Source: Xylophilus sp. GW821-FHT01B05
GTDB lineage: Bacteria > Pseudomonadota > Gammaproteobacteria > Burkholderiales > Burkholderiaceae_C
Length of the DNA stretch: 64,000 bases
NCBI GenBank assembly: GCA_038961845.1
Contig: CP152408.1
Location: 1,612,001 to 1,676,000, forward strand
Direction of reading: 5' to 3'
The notes under the pieces are model-generated. The model did not search any database, was not told where the DNA came from, and saw only the letters and a program-made list of their open reading frames with translations. Of the stretch, positions 35,888 through 43,667 are shown piece after piece; the first letter of the stretch is position 1, and each line of letters begins with the position of its first letter. The position numbers and the translations under genes are program-made.

Positions 35888-36865
35888 ATGCAGTTCCTTA
35901 CTTCCGTGATTCTGGCCGCGTTTGTCGGCTACGTCGGTGCCTGGTACTTTGGCGCTATCGAGGGCAATTTCGCTCTGCTGCTGTTGCTGGCCACGCTGGT
36001 GACCGGCGCGTACTGGCTGGGTGAGCGCTTTGCGTTTCTGCCGCGCCGCCGCCGCGCCGCCGCTGCGCTGGAGGCCTCGATGGTGGCGCGCCGCGAAGAG
36101 CTGACGCGCCAGGGCATCAAGAAGGTCGATGGCGCCGAGGCCGCCGACCTGGAGCAGGCGCGTGGCCGCATCCTGATGCAGCCCTGGTGGCTGGACTGGA
36201 CGGCCGGGCTGTTCCCGGTGATCGCCATCGTGTTCCTGCTGCGCTCCTTCTTGTTCGAGCCGTTCAAGATTCCGTCGGGCTCGATGATCCCGACGCTGCT
36301 GGTGGGCGACCTGATCCTGGTCAACAAATTCCACTACGGCATCCGCCTGCCGGTGATCAACACCAAGATCACCGAAGGCACGCCGCCGCAGCGTGGCGAC
36401 GTGATGGTGTTTCGCTATCCGCCGCAGCCCAGCATGGACTACATCAAGCGCGTGGTCGGGGTGCCGGGCGACGAGGTGGCCTACCTGAACAAGCGGCTCA
36501 CGATCAATGGTCAGCCGGTGGCGACCAGCGCGGCGGGCGAGTTCTTCGAGGAAGACGCGATGCGCTACTTCAAGCAGTTCGAGGAGCAGCTGGGCGAGCA
36601 CAAGCACCGCATCATCACCGACGCCGACCGCCCGGCCTATGTGCCCGGCGCATCCAACTTTGCCTTCCGCGACAACTGCAGCTATACCGTCGAGGGTGTG
36701 ACCTGCAAGGTGCCGGCGGGCCAGTATTTCATGATGGGCGACAACCGCGATAACTCGCTGGACTCGCGCTACTGGGGCTTTGTGCCAGACGCCAACATCG
36801 TCGGCAAGGCCTTCTTTGTCTGGATGAATTTCAGTAACCTGAAGCGCATCGGCGGCTTCAATTGA
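35888..36865 (+). CDS. lepB: Signal peptidase I
   Basis: The enzyme removes signal peptides from exported proteins at the outer face of the inner membrane. The protein has 325 residues with two N-terminal membrane segments (about 2-20 and 22-40), a basic cytoplasmic loop and a third hydrophobic segment (about 102-118). The periplasmic domain holds the catalytic Ser132 (PSGSMIPT) and Lys187 (YIKRVVGVPGDEV). MGDNRDNSLDSRYWG is present. The stop overlaps an ATG, but the next gene more probably starts 39 bases later. Confidence 0.97.
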   Translation: MQFLTSVILAAFVGYVGAWYFGAIEGNFALLLLLATLVTGAYWLGERFAFLPRRRRAAAALEASMVARREELTRQGIKKVDGAEAADLEQARGRILMQPWWLDWTAGLFPVIAIVFLLRSFLFEPFKIPSGSMIPTLLVGDLILVNKFHYGIRLPVINTKITEGTPPQRGDVMVFRYPPQPSMDYIKRVVGVPGDEVAYLNKRLTINGQPVATSAAGEFFEEDAMRYFKQFEEQLGEHKHRIITDADRPAYVPGASNFAFRDNCSYTVEGVTCKVPAGQYFMMGDNRDNSLDSRYWGFVPDANIVGKAFFVWMNFSNLKRIGGFN

Positions 36866-36903
36866 TGCGCGACCTTTCCTCTTCACTTTTGCGGAGAACC
36901 GGC

Positions 36904-37257
36904 ATGCGAACCCTCAGCCTTCAGCGCCAGCGCGGCATCGGCTTTCTTGGTCTGGTCATCGTTGTGGTTGTCGGCCTCTGTGCCGTGCTCATCGGCATGC
37001 AGGTCGTGCCCAGCGCGATCGAGTTCCAGGCCATCAGCAAGGCGGCGCAGCGCGCCAGCCGGCAGGGCTCGGTGGCTGAGATCCGCGCCGACTTCGAGCG
37101 CGCCGGCGCCATCGACGACATCAGCTCGGTGTCCGGCAAGGACCTGGAGATCACGCGCGTGGGCGATGGCTACCGCGTCTCTTTCGACTACAGCAAGCAA
37201 TTCCATCTGGTCGGCCCGGCCTACTTGCTGATGCATTACACCGGCAGTTCCAAGTAG
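36904..37257 (+). CDS. DUF4845 membrane protein
   Basis: The 117-residue protein has one N-terminal membrane segment (IGFLGLVIVVVVGLCAVLIGMQVVP cut at about 10-32) and a soluble domain with IEFQAISKAAQRASRQ and VSFDYSKQFHLVGPAYLLMHY. This is the DUF4845 pattern always found between lepB and rnc in betaproteobacteria. Its function is unknown; the pilin-like N-terminus (RQRGIGF followed by a hydrophobic helix) is notable. ATG 36904 has GGAGA about seven bases upstream. ATG 36865, overlapping the lepB stop, is the alternative and would add 13 residues. Confidence 0.85.
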   Translation: MRTLSLQRQRGIGFLGLVIVVVVGLCAVLIGMQVVPSAIEFQAISKAAQRASRQGSVAEIRADFERAGAIDDISSVSGKDLEITRVGDGYRVSFDYSKQFHLVGPAYLLMHYTGSSK

Positions 37258-37265
37258 CAGACAGA

Positions 37266-37961
37266 GTGGCAGTTTCCATTTCCGCGGCCCTGGCCGCCTT
37301 GCAGGACCGCCTGCAGCACCATTTCTCCGATCCCCAATTGCTGCTGCGTGCCGTCACGCACCGCAGCTATGCCAGCGACCACTACGAGCGGCTGGAATTC
37401 CTGGGCGACTCGGTTCTCAACCTGGCGATCTCCGACCTGCTCTACAGCCGGCTGTCCACGCTGGCCGAGGGCGATCTGTCGCGCGTGCGCGCCAACCTGG
37501 TCCGGCAAGAGACGCTGCACCGCATCGCGCTGGACCTGCAGTTGCCCGATGTGCTGCGCCTGGGCGAGGGCGAGGCCCGCTCGGGCGGCCCGCGCCGCCC
37601 CTCCATCCTGGCCGACGCGCTGGAGGCCATCATCGGCGCGGTCTACCGCGATGCCGGCTTTACCGCCGCTGAAAACCTGGTGCACCGGCTGTTTGCCGAC
37701 GTCGACATCACACCCCAGATGCAGGCCGCCGACAAGGACCCGAAGACCGAGTTGCAGGAGTGGTTGCAGGGTCGCAAAATGAAGTTGCCTGCCTACCGCG
37801 TGGTTGCCACCCTGGGCGCTGCGCACCGCCAGACCTTCGATGTGGAATGCGAGGTCGTCGAACTCGGCCACGCCGAGCGCGGCATCGGCGGATCGCGCCG
37901 AGCGGGCGAGCAAGCCGCCGCCGCCGCCATGTTGGCCTACCTGAAAGCGAAAAACTCATGA
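37266..37961 (+). CDS. rnc: Ribonuclease III
   Basis: The protein has 231 residues. The endonuclease signature [20 protein letters not shown] lies near 40-60, and a C-terminal double-stranded-RNA-binding domain starts near 155 ([13 protein letters not shown]). It cuts double-stranded RNA in rRNA precursors and regulated mRNAs. It starts with GTG 37266, eight bases after the DUF4845 gene. The stop overlaps the era start by four bases (ATGA), the usual rnc-era coupling. Confidence 0.97.
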   Translation: MAVSISAALAALQDRLQHHFSDPQLLLRAVTHRSYASDHYERLEFLGDSVLNLAISDLLYSRLSTLAEGDLSRVRANLVRQETLHRIALDLQLPDVLRLGEGEARSGGPRRPSILADALEAIIGAVYRDAGFTAAENLVHRLFADVDITPQMQAADKDPKTELQEWLQGRKMKLPAYRVVATLGAAHRQTFDVECEVVELGHAERGIGGSRRAGEQAAAAAMLAYLKAKNS

Positions 37962-39019
37962 ATGACGCTGCGAAAAAAGTAGCTGAAGGCCCAGGCGATA
38001 CGCCGGCTTCAACCGAAATTGACCAAAAAATGGCAGCCCCAGGAAATGCGGAAAACGCATCTCTGGACGCCATGCTGGCGGCGGCCAAGCCCGGCGCAGC
38101 AAGCGTCGCCAGCGTGGCGCCCGAGGCCCAGCGCTGCGGCGTGATCGCCATCGTCGGCAAGCCCAACGTGGGCAAGTCCACGCTGCTGAACGCGCTGGTG
38201 GGGCAGAAGATCAGCATCACCTCGCGCAAGGCGCAGACCACGCGCCACCGCATCACCGGCATCAAGACCCAGGGCGACACGCAGTTCATCTTTGTTGACA
38301 CGCCCGGCTTCCAGACGCGGCACAACACGGCGCTGAACAAGTCGCTCAACAAGACGGTGATGGGCGCCATCGGCGACGTGGACCTGGTGCTGTTTGTGGT
38401 CGAGGCCGGCAGCTTCACGCTGGGCGACGCCAAGGTGCTGTCCCTGCTCAAGCCCGGCATCCCGGTGCTGCTGGTGGCCAACAAGCTCGACATGGTGCAT
38501 CGCCGCGCAGAGATCGCGCCCTGGCTCAAGAGCATGCAAGAGCGCCATCCGTTCACCGAATTTGTGCCCATGTCGGCCAAGAGCAAGGGCGACATCGAGC
38601 GCCTGTTCGGCATCTGCTCCAAGTACCTGCCGCAGCAGGCCTGGTGGTATGCCGAGGACGAGCTGACCGACCGCAGCGAGAAGTTCCTGGCCAGCGAAAC
38701 CGTGCGCGAGAAGCTGTTCCGCTTCACCGGCGACGAGCTGCCCTACACCTCGACCGTCGTCATCGACAAGTTCGAGGAAGAGGCCAGCAAGAGCCACAAA
38801 CGCATGCTGCGCATCGCCGCCACCATCGTGGTCGAGCGCGACAACCACAAGGCCATGGTGATCGGCGACAAGGGCGAACGCCTCAAGCGCATCGGCACCG
38901 AAACCCGCCAGGAGCTGGAGAAGCTCATGGACTGCAAGGTGTTTCTGGAGCTGTGGGTCAAGGTGCGTTCTGGCTGGGCCGATGACGAAGCCCGCGTACG
39001 CAGTTTTGGCTACGAGTGA
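37958..39019 (+). CDS. era: GTPase Era, with long N-terminal extension
   Basis: Era is an essential GTPase that binds the 3' end of 16S rRNA during small-subunit assembly. The protein has 353 residues. G1 is GKPNVGKST from residue 67, G3 is DTPGF and G4 is NKLD. The C-terminal KH domain includes [17 protein letters not shown]. coli Era (301 residues) has its G1 near residue 15, so about 50 residues are extra here. Part of that extension (about residues 5-26) is encoded by a copy of dispersed repeat family 1. The start is fixed by the ATGA overlap with rnc. Confidence 0.96.
   Translation: MNDAAKKVAEGPGDTPASTEIDQKMAAPGNAENASLDAMLAAAKPGAASVASVAPEAQRCGVIAIVGKPNVGKSTLLNALVGQKISITSRKAQTTRHRITGIKTQGDTQFIFVDTPGFQTRHNTALNKSLNKTVMGAIGDVDLVLFVVEAGSFTLGDAKVLSLLKPGIPVLLVANKLDMVHRRAEIAPWLKSMQERHPFTEFVPMSAKSKGDIERLFGICSKYLPQQAWWYAEDELTDRSEKFLASETVREKLFRFTGDELPYTSTVVIDKFEEEASKSHKRMLRIAATIVVERDNHKAMVIGDKGERLKRIGTETRQELEKLMDCKVFLELWVKVRSGWADDEARVRSFGYE
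37971..38033 (+). repeat. Dispersed repeat family 1, copy inside the 5' end of era
   Basis: AAAAAAGTAGCTGAAGGCCC, then AGGCGATACGCCGGCTT and an AT-rich end with GACCAAAAAAT align with the copy at 8909-8974 (AAAGTAGCTGTAAGCC; GGGCTT; GTCAAAAT). The copy is in frame and encodes part of the Era extension. Confidence 0.6.
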
Positions 39020-39037
39020 TCTCGTCTTTCGCCTGAC

Positions 39038-39805
39038 ATGGCCGCTGCCCGTCGTATCTCGGACGAGCCCGCGTTCATCCTCCACCACTACAACTGGAGC
39101 GAGTCGAGCCTGATCCTCGACACCTTCAGCCGCACGCATGGCCGGGTGACGCTGGTGGCCAAGGGGGCGAAGAAGCCCAGCTCCAACTTTCGCCCGGTGC
39201 TGCTGCCGCTGCAGCCGCTGCGCCTGACCTGGACGCCCGCGGCCGGGGAGGGCGCCGAGATCCACACCCTGAAGGGCGCCGAATGGGCCGGCGGCCACGT
39301 CATGCCGAGCGGCGATGCGCTGCTGTCGGGCTACTACCTCAACGAGCTGCTGATCCGCCTGCTGGCGCGCGACGATGCGCACCCGGCGCTGTTCGACGCC
39401 TACGGCATGGTGGTGCGGGTGCTGGCCTCCGAGCACGGCGAGGCGCTGCAGCCGGTGCTACGCGCCTTCGAGCTGCTGCTGCTGCGCGAGATCGGCCTGC
39501 TGCCGGCGCTGAGCCTGCAGACCGCCACCCAGGCACCGCTGACCGCCGCCGCGCGCTACGCGCTCACGCCCGAAGGCGGCCTGGGCGAGGCCGGCCCGGA
39601 CGAGCGCGCCGCGCTCACTGGCGCGCAGTGGCAGGCGCTGCAGCGCGGGCTGGACGATGCACAAACCTTCACTGCCACGCTGCGTGCCGCTGCGCCCGCA
39701 GCGGCAGAGCTCAAGCCCCAACTGCGCCAACTGCTGCACTACCATTGCGGCGTCGCCACGCTGCGCACGCGGCAGATGATGGTGGACCTGCAAGGCATGG
39801 TATGA
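39038..39805 (+). CDS. recO: DNA repair protein RecO
   Basis: The protein has 255 residues. The N-terminal OB-fold region contains [24 protein letters not shown] and [11 protein letters not shown] (given in part), and an alpha-helical C-terminal domain follows. RecO works with RecR to load RecA on SSB-coated DNA. It lacks the zinc-finger cysteines of some family members, as is common in proteobacteria. It lies 18 bases after era, in the common rnc-era-recO-pdxJ-acpS order. Its stop codon abuts a GC-rich dispersed repeat. Confidence 0.95.
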   Translation: MAAARRISDEPAFILHHYNWSESSLILDTFSRTHGRVTLVAKGAKKPSSNFRPVLLPLQPLRLTWTPAAGEGAEIHTLKGAEWAGGHVMPSGDALLSGYYLNELLIRLLARDDAHPALFDAYGMVVRVLASEHGEALQPVLRAFELLLLREIGLLPALSLQTATQAPLTAAARYALTPEGGLGEAGPDERAALTGAQWQALQRGLDDAQTFTATLRAAAPAAAELKPQLRQLLHYHCGVATLRTRQMMVDLQGMV

Positions 39806-39935
39806 CCCCCAGGCTGCGCGCTTCGCGTCTCCGCCAACCCCCCTCAAGGGGGCACATCCAGCGGCCCGGCGGAGCCGGTTCCGCGGATGTCTGCGCTTGG
39901 CCTGCTCCGCGGCCTTCTGATTTTGGATTTCGTGC
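39805..39935 (-). repeat. GC-rich dispersed repeat family 2, recO-pdxJ gap
   Basis: From the last base of recO, CCCCCAGGCTGCGCGCTTCG, then CCCCCCTCAAGGGGG, then GGCCCGGCGGAGCCGGTTCC. Its reverse complement shares GGAACCGGCT and the arrangement around the C/G-run hairpin with the copy at 42430-42528. It fills most of the 151-base gap before pdxJ. Confidence 0.65.
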
Positions 39936-39956
39936 GCAGCACAATGGACAACTGCT

Positions 39957-40715
39957 ATGAACACCCGCACCCCGCGCACCCAGCTCTCTGCCAACATCAA
40001 CCTGGTGGCCTATGTGCGCAACCGGCGTGACGTGGGCCTGCCTGGCGTCACCCGCGCTGCCGAGCTGTGCCTGCAGGCCGGCGCCCAGGGCATCACCATC
40101 CATCCGCGGCCGGACGAGCGCCATATCCGCGCGCACGACGTGGGCGATCTGGCTGCGCTGCTCAAGGACTGGCCGCAGGCCGAGTTCAACATCGAAGGCA
40201 ACCCGTTCCACAACCTGATGGATTTCATCCGCACGGTGCGCCCGCACCAGGCCACCTTCGTGCCCGACAGCATGGACCAGCCCACCAGCGACCACGGCTG
40301 GAGCTTTCCCGACGACGCCGTGCGCCTGCGCCCGCTGGTCGATGAATGCCATGCGCTGGGCGTGCGCGTCAGCCTGTTCATGGACCCGGTGCCGGCCGCC
40401 ATGGCTGCCGCCAAAGCCATCGGCGCCGACCGGGTCGAGCTGTACACCGAAAGCTACGCCCGCGCCTGGGGCACGCCGCAGCAGGCCGCCGTGCTGGCGC
40501 AGTTTGCCGATGCCGCCCGCGCCGCGCAGGACGCCGGCCTGGGCCTGAACGCAGGTCATGACCTGAACCGCAATAACCTGGCCGACTTTTTGCGCGCCGT
40601 GCCGGGTGTGCAAGAGGTCTCGATCGGCCATGCGCTGATATCCGATGCGATGGAGTTGGGCTATGCGGCGGCGGTGCGTGATTACCAGCGGTGCATCGAT
40701 GAAGCGTTTGCGTGA
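39957..40715 (+). CDS. pdxJ: Pyridoxine 5'-phosphate synthase
   Basis: The enzyme condenses 1-deoxyxylulose-5-phosphate with 3-amino-2-oxopropyl phosphate to form pyridoxine phosphate. The protein is a 252-residue TIM barrel. The start LSANINLVAYVRNRRD, HPRPDERHI, EFNIEGNPF and the C-terminal NAGHDLN and EVSIGHALISDA motifs are all present. It lies between recO and acpS, as in many proteobacteria, but is isolated on both sides by GC-rich repeats. Confidence 0.97.
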   Translation: MNTRTPRTQLSANINLVAYVRNRRDVGLPGVTRAAELCLQAGAQGITIHPRPDERHIRAHDVGDLAALLKDWPQAEFNIEGNPFHNLMDFIRTVRPHQATFVPDSMDQPTSDHGWSFPDDAVRLRPLVDECHALGVRVSLFMDPVPAAMAAAKAIGADRVELYTESYARAWGTPQQAAVLAQFADAARAAQDAGLGLNAGHDLNRNNLADFLRAVPGVQEVSIGHALISDAMELGYAAAVRDYQRCIDEAFA

Positions 40716-40721
40716 TATGCG

Positions 40722-40894
40722 GCCGCCGCCGGGCCGCCCCAAGGCGAGCCGCGCCTCCCCCTTGGGGGGGGGCGAATTACACGTAGTGAAAAGCCAGGGG
40801 GCCAACGCCAAGCCGCCGCCGGGCCGCCCCAAGGCGAGCCGCGCCTCCCCCTTGGGGGGTGGCGAAGCACACGTAGTGGCAAGCCGGGGGGCCA
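40722..40894 (+). repeat. Two tandem units of GC-rich repeat family 2 before acpS
   Basis: Two 83-base units (40722-40804 and 40812-40894) with a 90-base period are nearly identical. Each contains GCCGCCGCCGGGCCGCCCC, a CCTCCCCCTTGGGGGG hairpin core and an end of the type ACACGTAGTG...GGGGGCCA. They differ at about ten positions. The second unit ends one base before the acpS ATG. Confidence 0.85.
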
Positions 40895-40895
40895 A

Positions 40896-41300
40896 ATGAT
40901 TTATGGCATCGGCACGGATATCTGCGATATCCGCCGTATTCGCCGTAGCTTCGAGCGCCACGGCGAGCGCTTTGCCGAGCGCATCCTGGGCCCGCAGGAA
41001 ATGGCCACCTGGCGCGCCCGCAGCGCGCGCTGGCCGGACCGTGGCCTGCGCTACCTGGCTACGCGCTTCTCGGCCAAGGAATCTTTCAGCAAGGCGATTG
41101 GCTTGGGCATGGTGTCGCCCATGTCCTGGAGCCTATGCGAGATCGTCAACCAGCCCAGCGGCAAGCCGGCCATCGTGCTGCACGGCGCGCTGAAGGAATG
41201 GTTCGAGGCGCGCCACCTCCACGCCCACGTCACCGTCACCGACGAAACCGATTACGCCGCCACCTTTGTGGTGGTTGAACAAACGCCCCCTGCACCATGA
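40896..41300 (+). CDS. acpS: Holo-[acyl-carrier-protein] synthase
   Basis: AcpS transfers the 4'-phosphopantetheine arm from CoA to AcpP. The protein has 134 residues; magnesium-binding residues are in [11 protein letters not shown] and [12 protein letters not shown]. It is the activating partner of the acyl carrier protein at 27458-27697. The only purine-rich stretch before the ATG is GGGGGG, supplied by the end of the tandem repeat, so the repeat may set its translation rate. The stop overlaps nagZ by four bases (ATGA). Confidence 0.96.
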   Translation: MIYGIGTDICDIRRIRRSFERHGERFAERILGPQEMATWRARSARWPDRGLRYLATRFSAKESFSKAIGLGMVSPMSWSLCEIVNQPSGKPAIVLHGALKEWFEARHLHAHVTVTDETDYAATFVVVEQTPPAP

Positions 41301-42355
41301 CCGAACACGCTCCCCTCATCATCGACATCGCCGGCACCGCGCTCACCGCCGCCGACCGCCGCCGCCTGGCCCACCCGCTGGTCGGTGGCGTGATCCTGTT
41401 TGCGCGCAACTGGGAAGACCGCGCGCAGTTGCTGGCGCTCACCGCCAGCATCAAGGCCGTGCGTGACGACCTGCTGATCGCCGTCGACCACGAAGGCGGC
41501 CGCGTGCAGCGCTTTCGCACCGACGGCTTCACGCATCTGCCGCCGATGCGCGCGCTGGGCGAGCTGTGGATGCGCGACGCCATGGCCGCTACCAATGCCG
41601 CCACGGCCACGGGCTATGTGCTGGCGGCCGAGCTGCGCGCCTGCGGCGTGGACTTCAGCTTCACCCCGGTGCTCGATTTGGACTATGGCGAAAGCGGTGT
41701 GATCGGCGACCGCGCCTTCCACCGCGACCCGCGCGTAGCCGCGCTGCTGGCCAAGAGCCTGGTGCACGGCCTGCTGCGCGCCGGCATGTCCAGCTGCGGC
41801 AAGCACTTTCCGGGGCATGGCTTTGTCAAGGCAGATTCGCATACCGAGGTGCCGGTAGACCGCCGCAGCCTGAAGGCCATCCTGGCCGACGACGCCGCGC
41901 CCTACGACTGGCTGTCCACCAGCCTGGCCAGCGTGATGCCGGCGCATGTCATCTACCCCAAGGTCGACGCCCGGCCGGCCGGCTTCTCTGAAAAATGGCT
42001 GCAAGACATCCTGCGCGGCCGCCTGGGCTTTTTGGGCGCCATCTTCAGCGACGACCTGAGCATGGAAGGCGCACGCCGCATCGACGGTGCGCTGGTGAGC
42101 TACGCCGACGCCGCGCTGGCGGCACTGCAGGCCGGCTGCGATCTGGTTTTGCTGTGCAACCAGAGCCTGGGCGATGGCCAGGCAGTGGACGAGCTGATCG
42201 ACGGCCTGGCGCAAGCCCAGCGGGCCGGCCGCTGGCAGCCCGATGCCCGCTCAGAATCGCGCCGCCTGGCCCTGCTGCCTGAGACCGTGCCGCAAGGCTG
42301 GGACGAGCTGATGTACGACCCGGCCTACCAGCAGGCGCTGGCGCTGCTGCCTTGA
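41297..42355 (+). CDS. nagZ: Beta-N-acetylhexosaminidase NagZ
   Basis: A cytoplasmic glycoside hydrolase family 3 enzyme that removes GlcNAc from anhydromuropeptides during peptidoglycan recycling. The protein has 352 residues. [18 protein letters not shown] contains the GH3 histidine/aspartate loop. The nucleophile aspartate is in SDDLSMEGA, and [13 protein letters not shown] near the N-terminus is typical. It starts within the acpS stop codon. A family 1 repeat begins four bases after its stop. Confidence 0.96.
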   Translation: MTEHAPLIIDIAGTALTAADRRRLAHPLVGGVILFARNWEDRAQLLALTASIKAVRDDLLIAVDHEGGRVQRFRTDGFTHLPPMRALGELWMRDAMAATNAATATGYVLAAELRACGVDFSFTPVLDLDYGESGVIGDRAFHRDPRVAALLAKSLVHGLLRAGMSSCGKHFPGHGFVKADSHTEVPVDRRSLKAILADDAAPYDWLSTSLASVMPAHVIYPKVDARPAGFSEKWLQDILRGRLGFLGAIFSDDLSMEGARRIDGALVSYADAALAALQAGCDLVLLCNQSLGDGQAVDELIDGLAQAQRAGRWQPDARSESRRLALLPETVPQGWDELMYDPAYQQALALLP

Positions 42356-42358
42356 TGC

Positions 42359-42420
42359 AATATTGATAGCATAAAGCCCAGGTGTAGTAAGGGCTAAAGC
42401 CATATTTAGCCAAAATTCTT
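42359..42420 (+). repeat. Dispersed repeat family 1, reference copy after nagZ
   Basis: It reads ATATTGATAGCATAAAGCCC, AGGTGTAGTAAGGGCTAAAG and CCATATTTAGCCAAAATTCT in direct succession. The central AGCCC...GGGCT arms can pair. I used it as the reference orientation for the other copies. Confidence 0.75.
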
Positions 42421-42429
42421 CTGGGCGAG

Positions 42430-42528
42430 CCCCCCAACCAAGAACACGGCGGAACCGGCTTTTCCGGGCCGCCGGTGTTGCCCCCGGAGGGGATGGCGAA
42501 GGCACGAAGTGCGTCGCCTGGGGGGAGC
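42430..42528 (+). repeat. GC-rich dispersed repeat family 2, copy after the REC-GGDEF gene
   Basis: It contains GCCCCCCAACC, GGCGGAACCGGCTTTTCCGG, CCCCCGGAGGGG and GGCACGAAGTGCGTCGCC, ending in CTGGGGGGAGC at the stop of the minus-strand gene. It shares elements in inverted order with 39805-39935. Confidence 0.6.
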
Positions 42529-43566
42529 CTAATGTTGTCGCTGCTCCAGCGTGTCCATCTGCATCTCAAAGCTGAAGAAGCGATTGCGTCCCTGCGCCTT
42601 GGCAGCGTAGAGCGCTTCGTCGGCCCGCATCACCATGGCCTCGGCGCTGGTGCCGGCACCGGGCACGCAGGTGGTGATGCCGCCTGACAGGGTTACCAGC
42701 CCGCCAAGGGAGGAGTCCGGGTGCGGCAGCGCGCCACGGCGCAGCACCTCGGCCAGGGCGCGGGCAAAGGTCATGGCGCCCGAGCGTGGCGTGTTGGGCA
42801 GGATCAGCGCAAATTCTTCGCCGCCATAGCGTGCCGCCACGTCGCGCGGCCGGGCACAGACCTCGTTCAGCAGTCGGCTGATCTGCTGCAGGCAGACATC
42901 GCCCTGCACATGGCCCAGGCGGTCGTTGTAGGCCTTGAAGTAGTCCAGGTCGCACAGCATCAAGGTCAGCGGCGTGCCTTCGCGGCAGCCGGCGGCGATC
43001 TCCTGGTGCAGCACGCGGTCGAAACCGCGGCGGTTGAGCAGGCCGGTGAGGGCGTCGTGCTCGGCCATCTGGTTGAGTTGGCGGTTGGCCGTGTGCAGTT
43101 CTTCCGACAGCGTGGTGAGGCGCCGGCGCATGTCCACCAGCCGCCGCATCGCATGCAGCTTGGCGCGCAGCACGATGGGCTTGACCGGCTTGGTGAGGTA
43201 GTCGTCGCCACCGGCTTCTATGCCGCGCCAGAGGTCGAGGTCGCTGTCGCGCGCTGACAGAAAGATGATGGGCGTCCAGCCGCCGCCGTTCTCGGTGCCG
43301 CGCATTTGCTGCGCAACCCAGTAGCCGTCCTGCTCGGGCAGCACCACGTCCAGCAGCACCAGATCGGGCCGGTGCGCTCGGAACAGCGCCAGCGCCTCGT
43401 CGCCGCGGCCGGCCTCCAGCACCTGGCCGACGCCTGCCTGCTGCAGTTCCTTGACCAGCAGCCTGCGCGTGGTTTCGTGGTCTTCCACCACCAGCACGGA
43501 AAAGGTGCTGGCCTGCGCGGGGGCGGACGCGGCGGGATCAAGCGCGATGACGGGCGAAGAGCACAT
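42529..43566 (-). CDS. Response regulator diguanylate cyclase (REC-GGDEF, PleD/WspR-like)
   Basis: A cytoplasmic protein of 345 residues. The receiver domain (about 22-140) has VVEDHE, the phosphoacceptor Asp73 in LLDVVLPEQDG and the lysine of LTKPVKP. A helical linker (RRLTTLSEELHTANRQLNQM) leads to a GGDEF domain starting HDALTGLLNRRG, with active GGEEF at 248-252. The inhibitory RxxD site (RPRD) lies five residues before it. Phosphorylation should trigger dimerisation and cyclic di-GMP synthesis. ATG 43566 is favoured over an in-frame start 87 bases upstream that gives a non-family leader. No cognate kinase is adjacent. Confidence 0.92.
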   Translation of the reverse strand: MCSSPVIALDPAASAPAQASTFSVLVVEDHETTRRLLVKELQQAGVGQVLEAGRGDEALALFRAHRPDLVLLDVVLPEQDGYWVAQQMRGTENGGGWTPIIFLSARDSDLDLWRGIEAGGDDYLTKPVKPIVLRAKLHAMRRLVDMRRRLTTLSEELHTANRQLNQMAEHDALTGLLNRRGFDRVLHQEIAAGCREGTPLTLMLCDLDYFKAYNDRLGHVQGDVCLQQISRLLNEVCARPRDVAARYGGEEFALILPNTPRSGAMTFARALAEVLRRGALPHPDSSLGGLVTLSGGITTCVPGAGTSAEAMVMRADEALYAAKAQGRNRFFSFEMQMDTLEQRQH

Positions 43567-43667
43567 GGCGTATCCGCCGCATGGACGGCGAGCAGGGTGG
43601 GGTGGAGCGGGCCCGGCGATTGTCTGTGCGCCTTTCCCGCCGCGCAACGCCATTCTGCCGAGCGGGG

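Noticed and set aside
40722..40894. CRISPR array
   Set aside because: There are only two long (83-base) GC-rich units without a spacer/repeat pattern and no cas genes. They belong to a dispersed repeat family.
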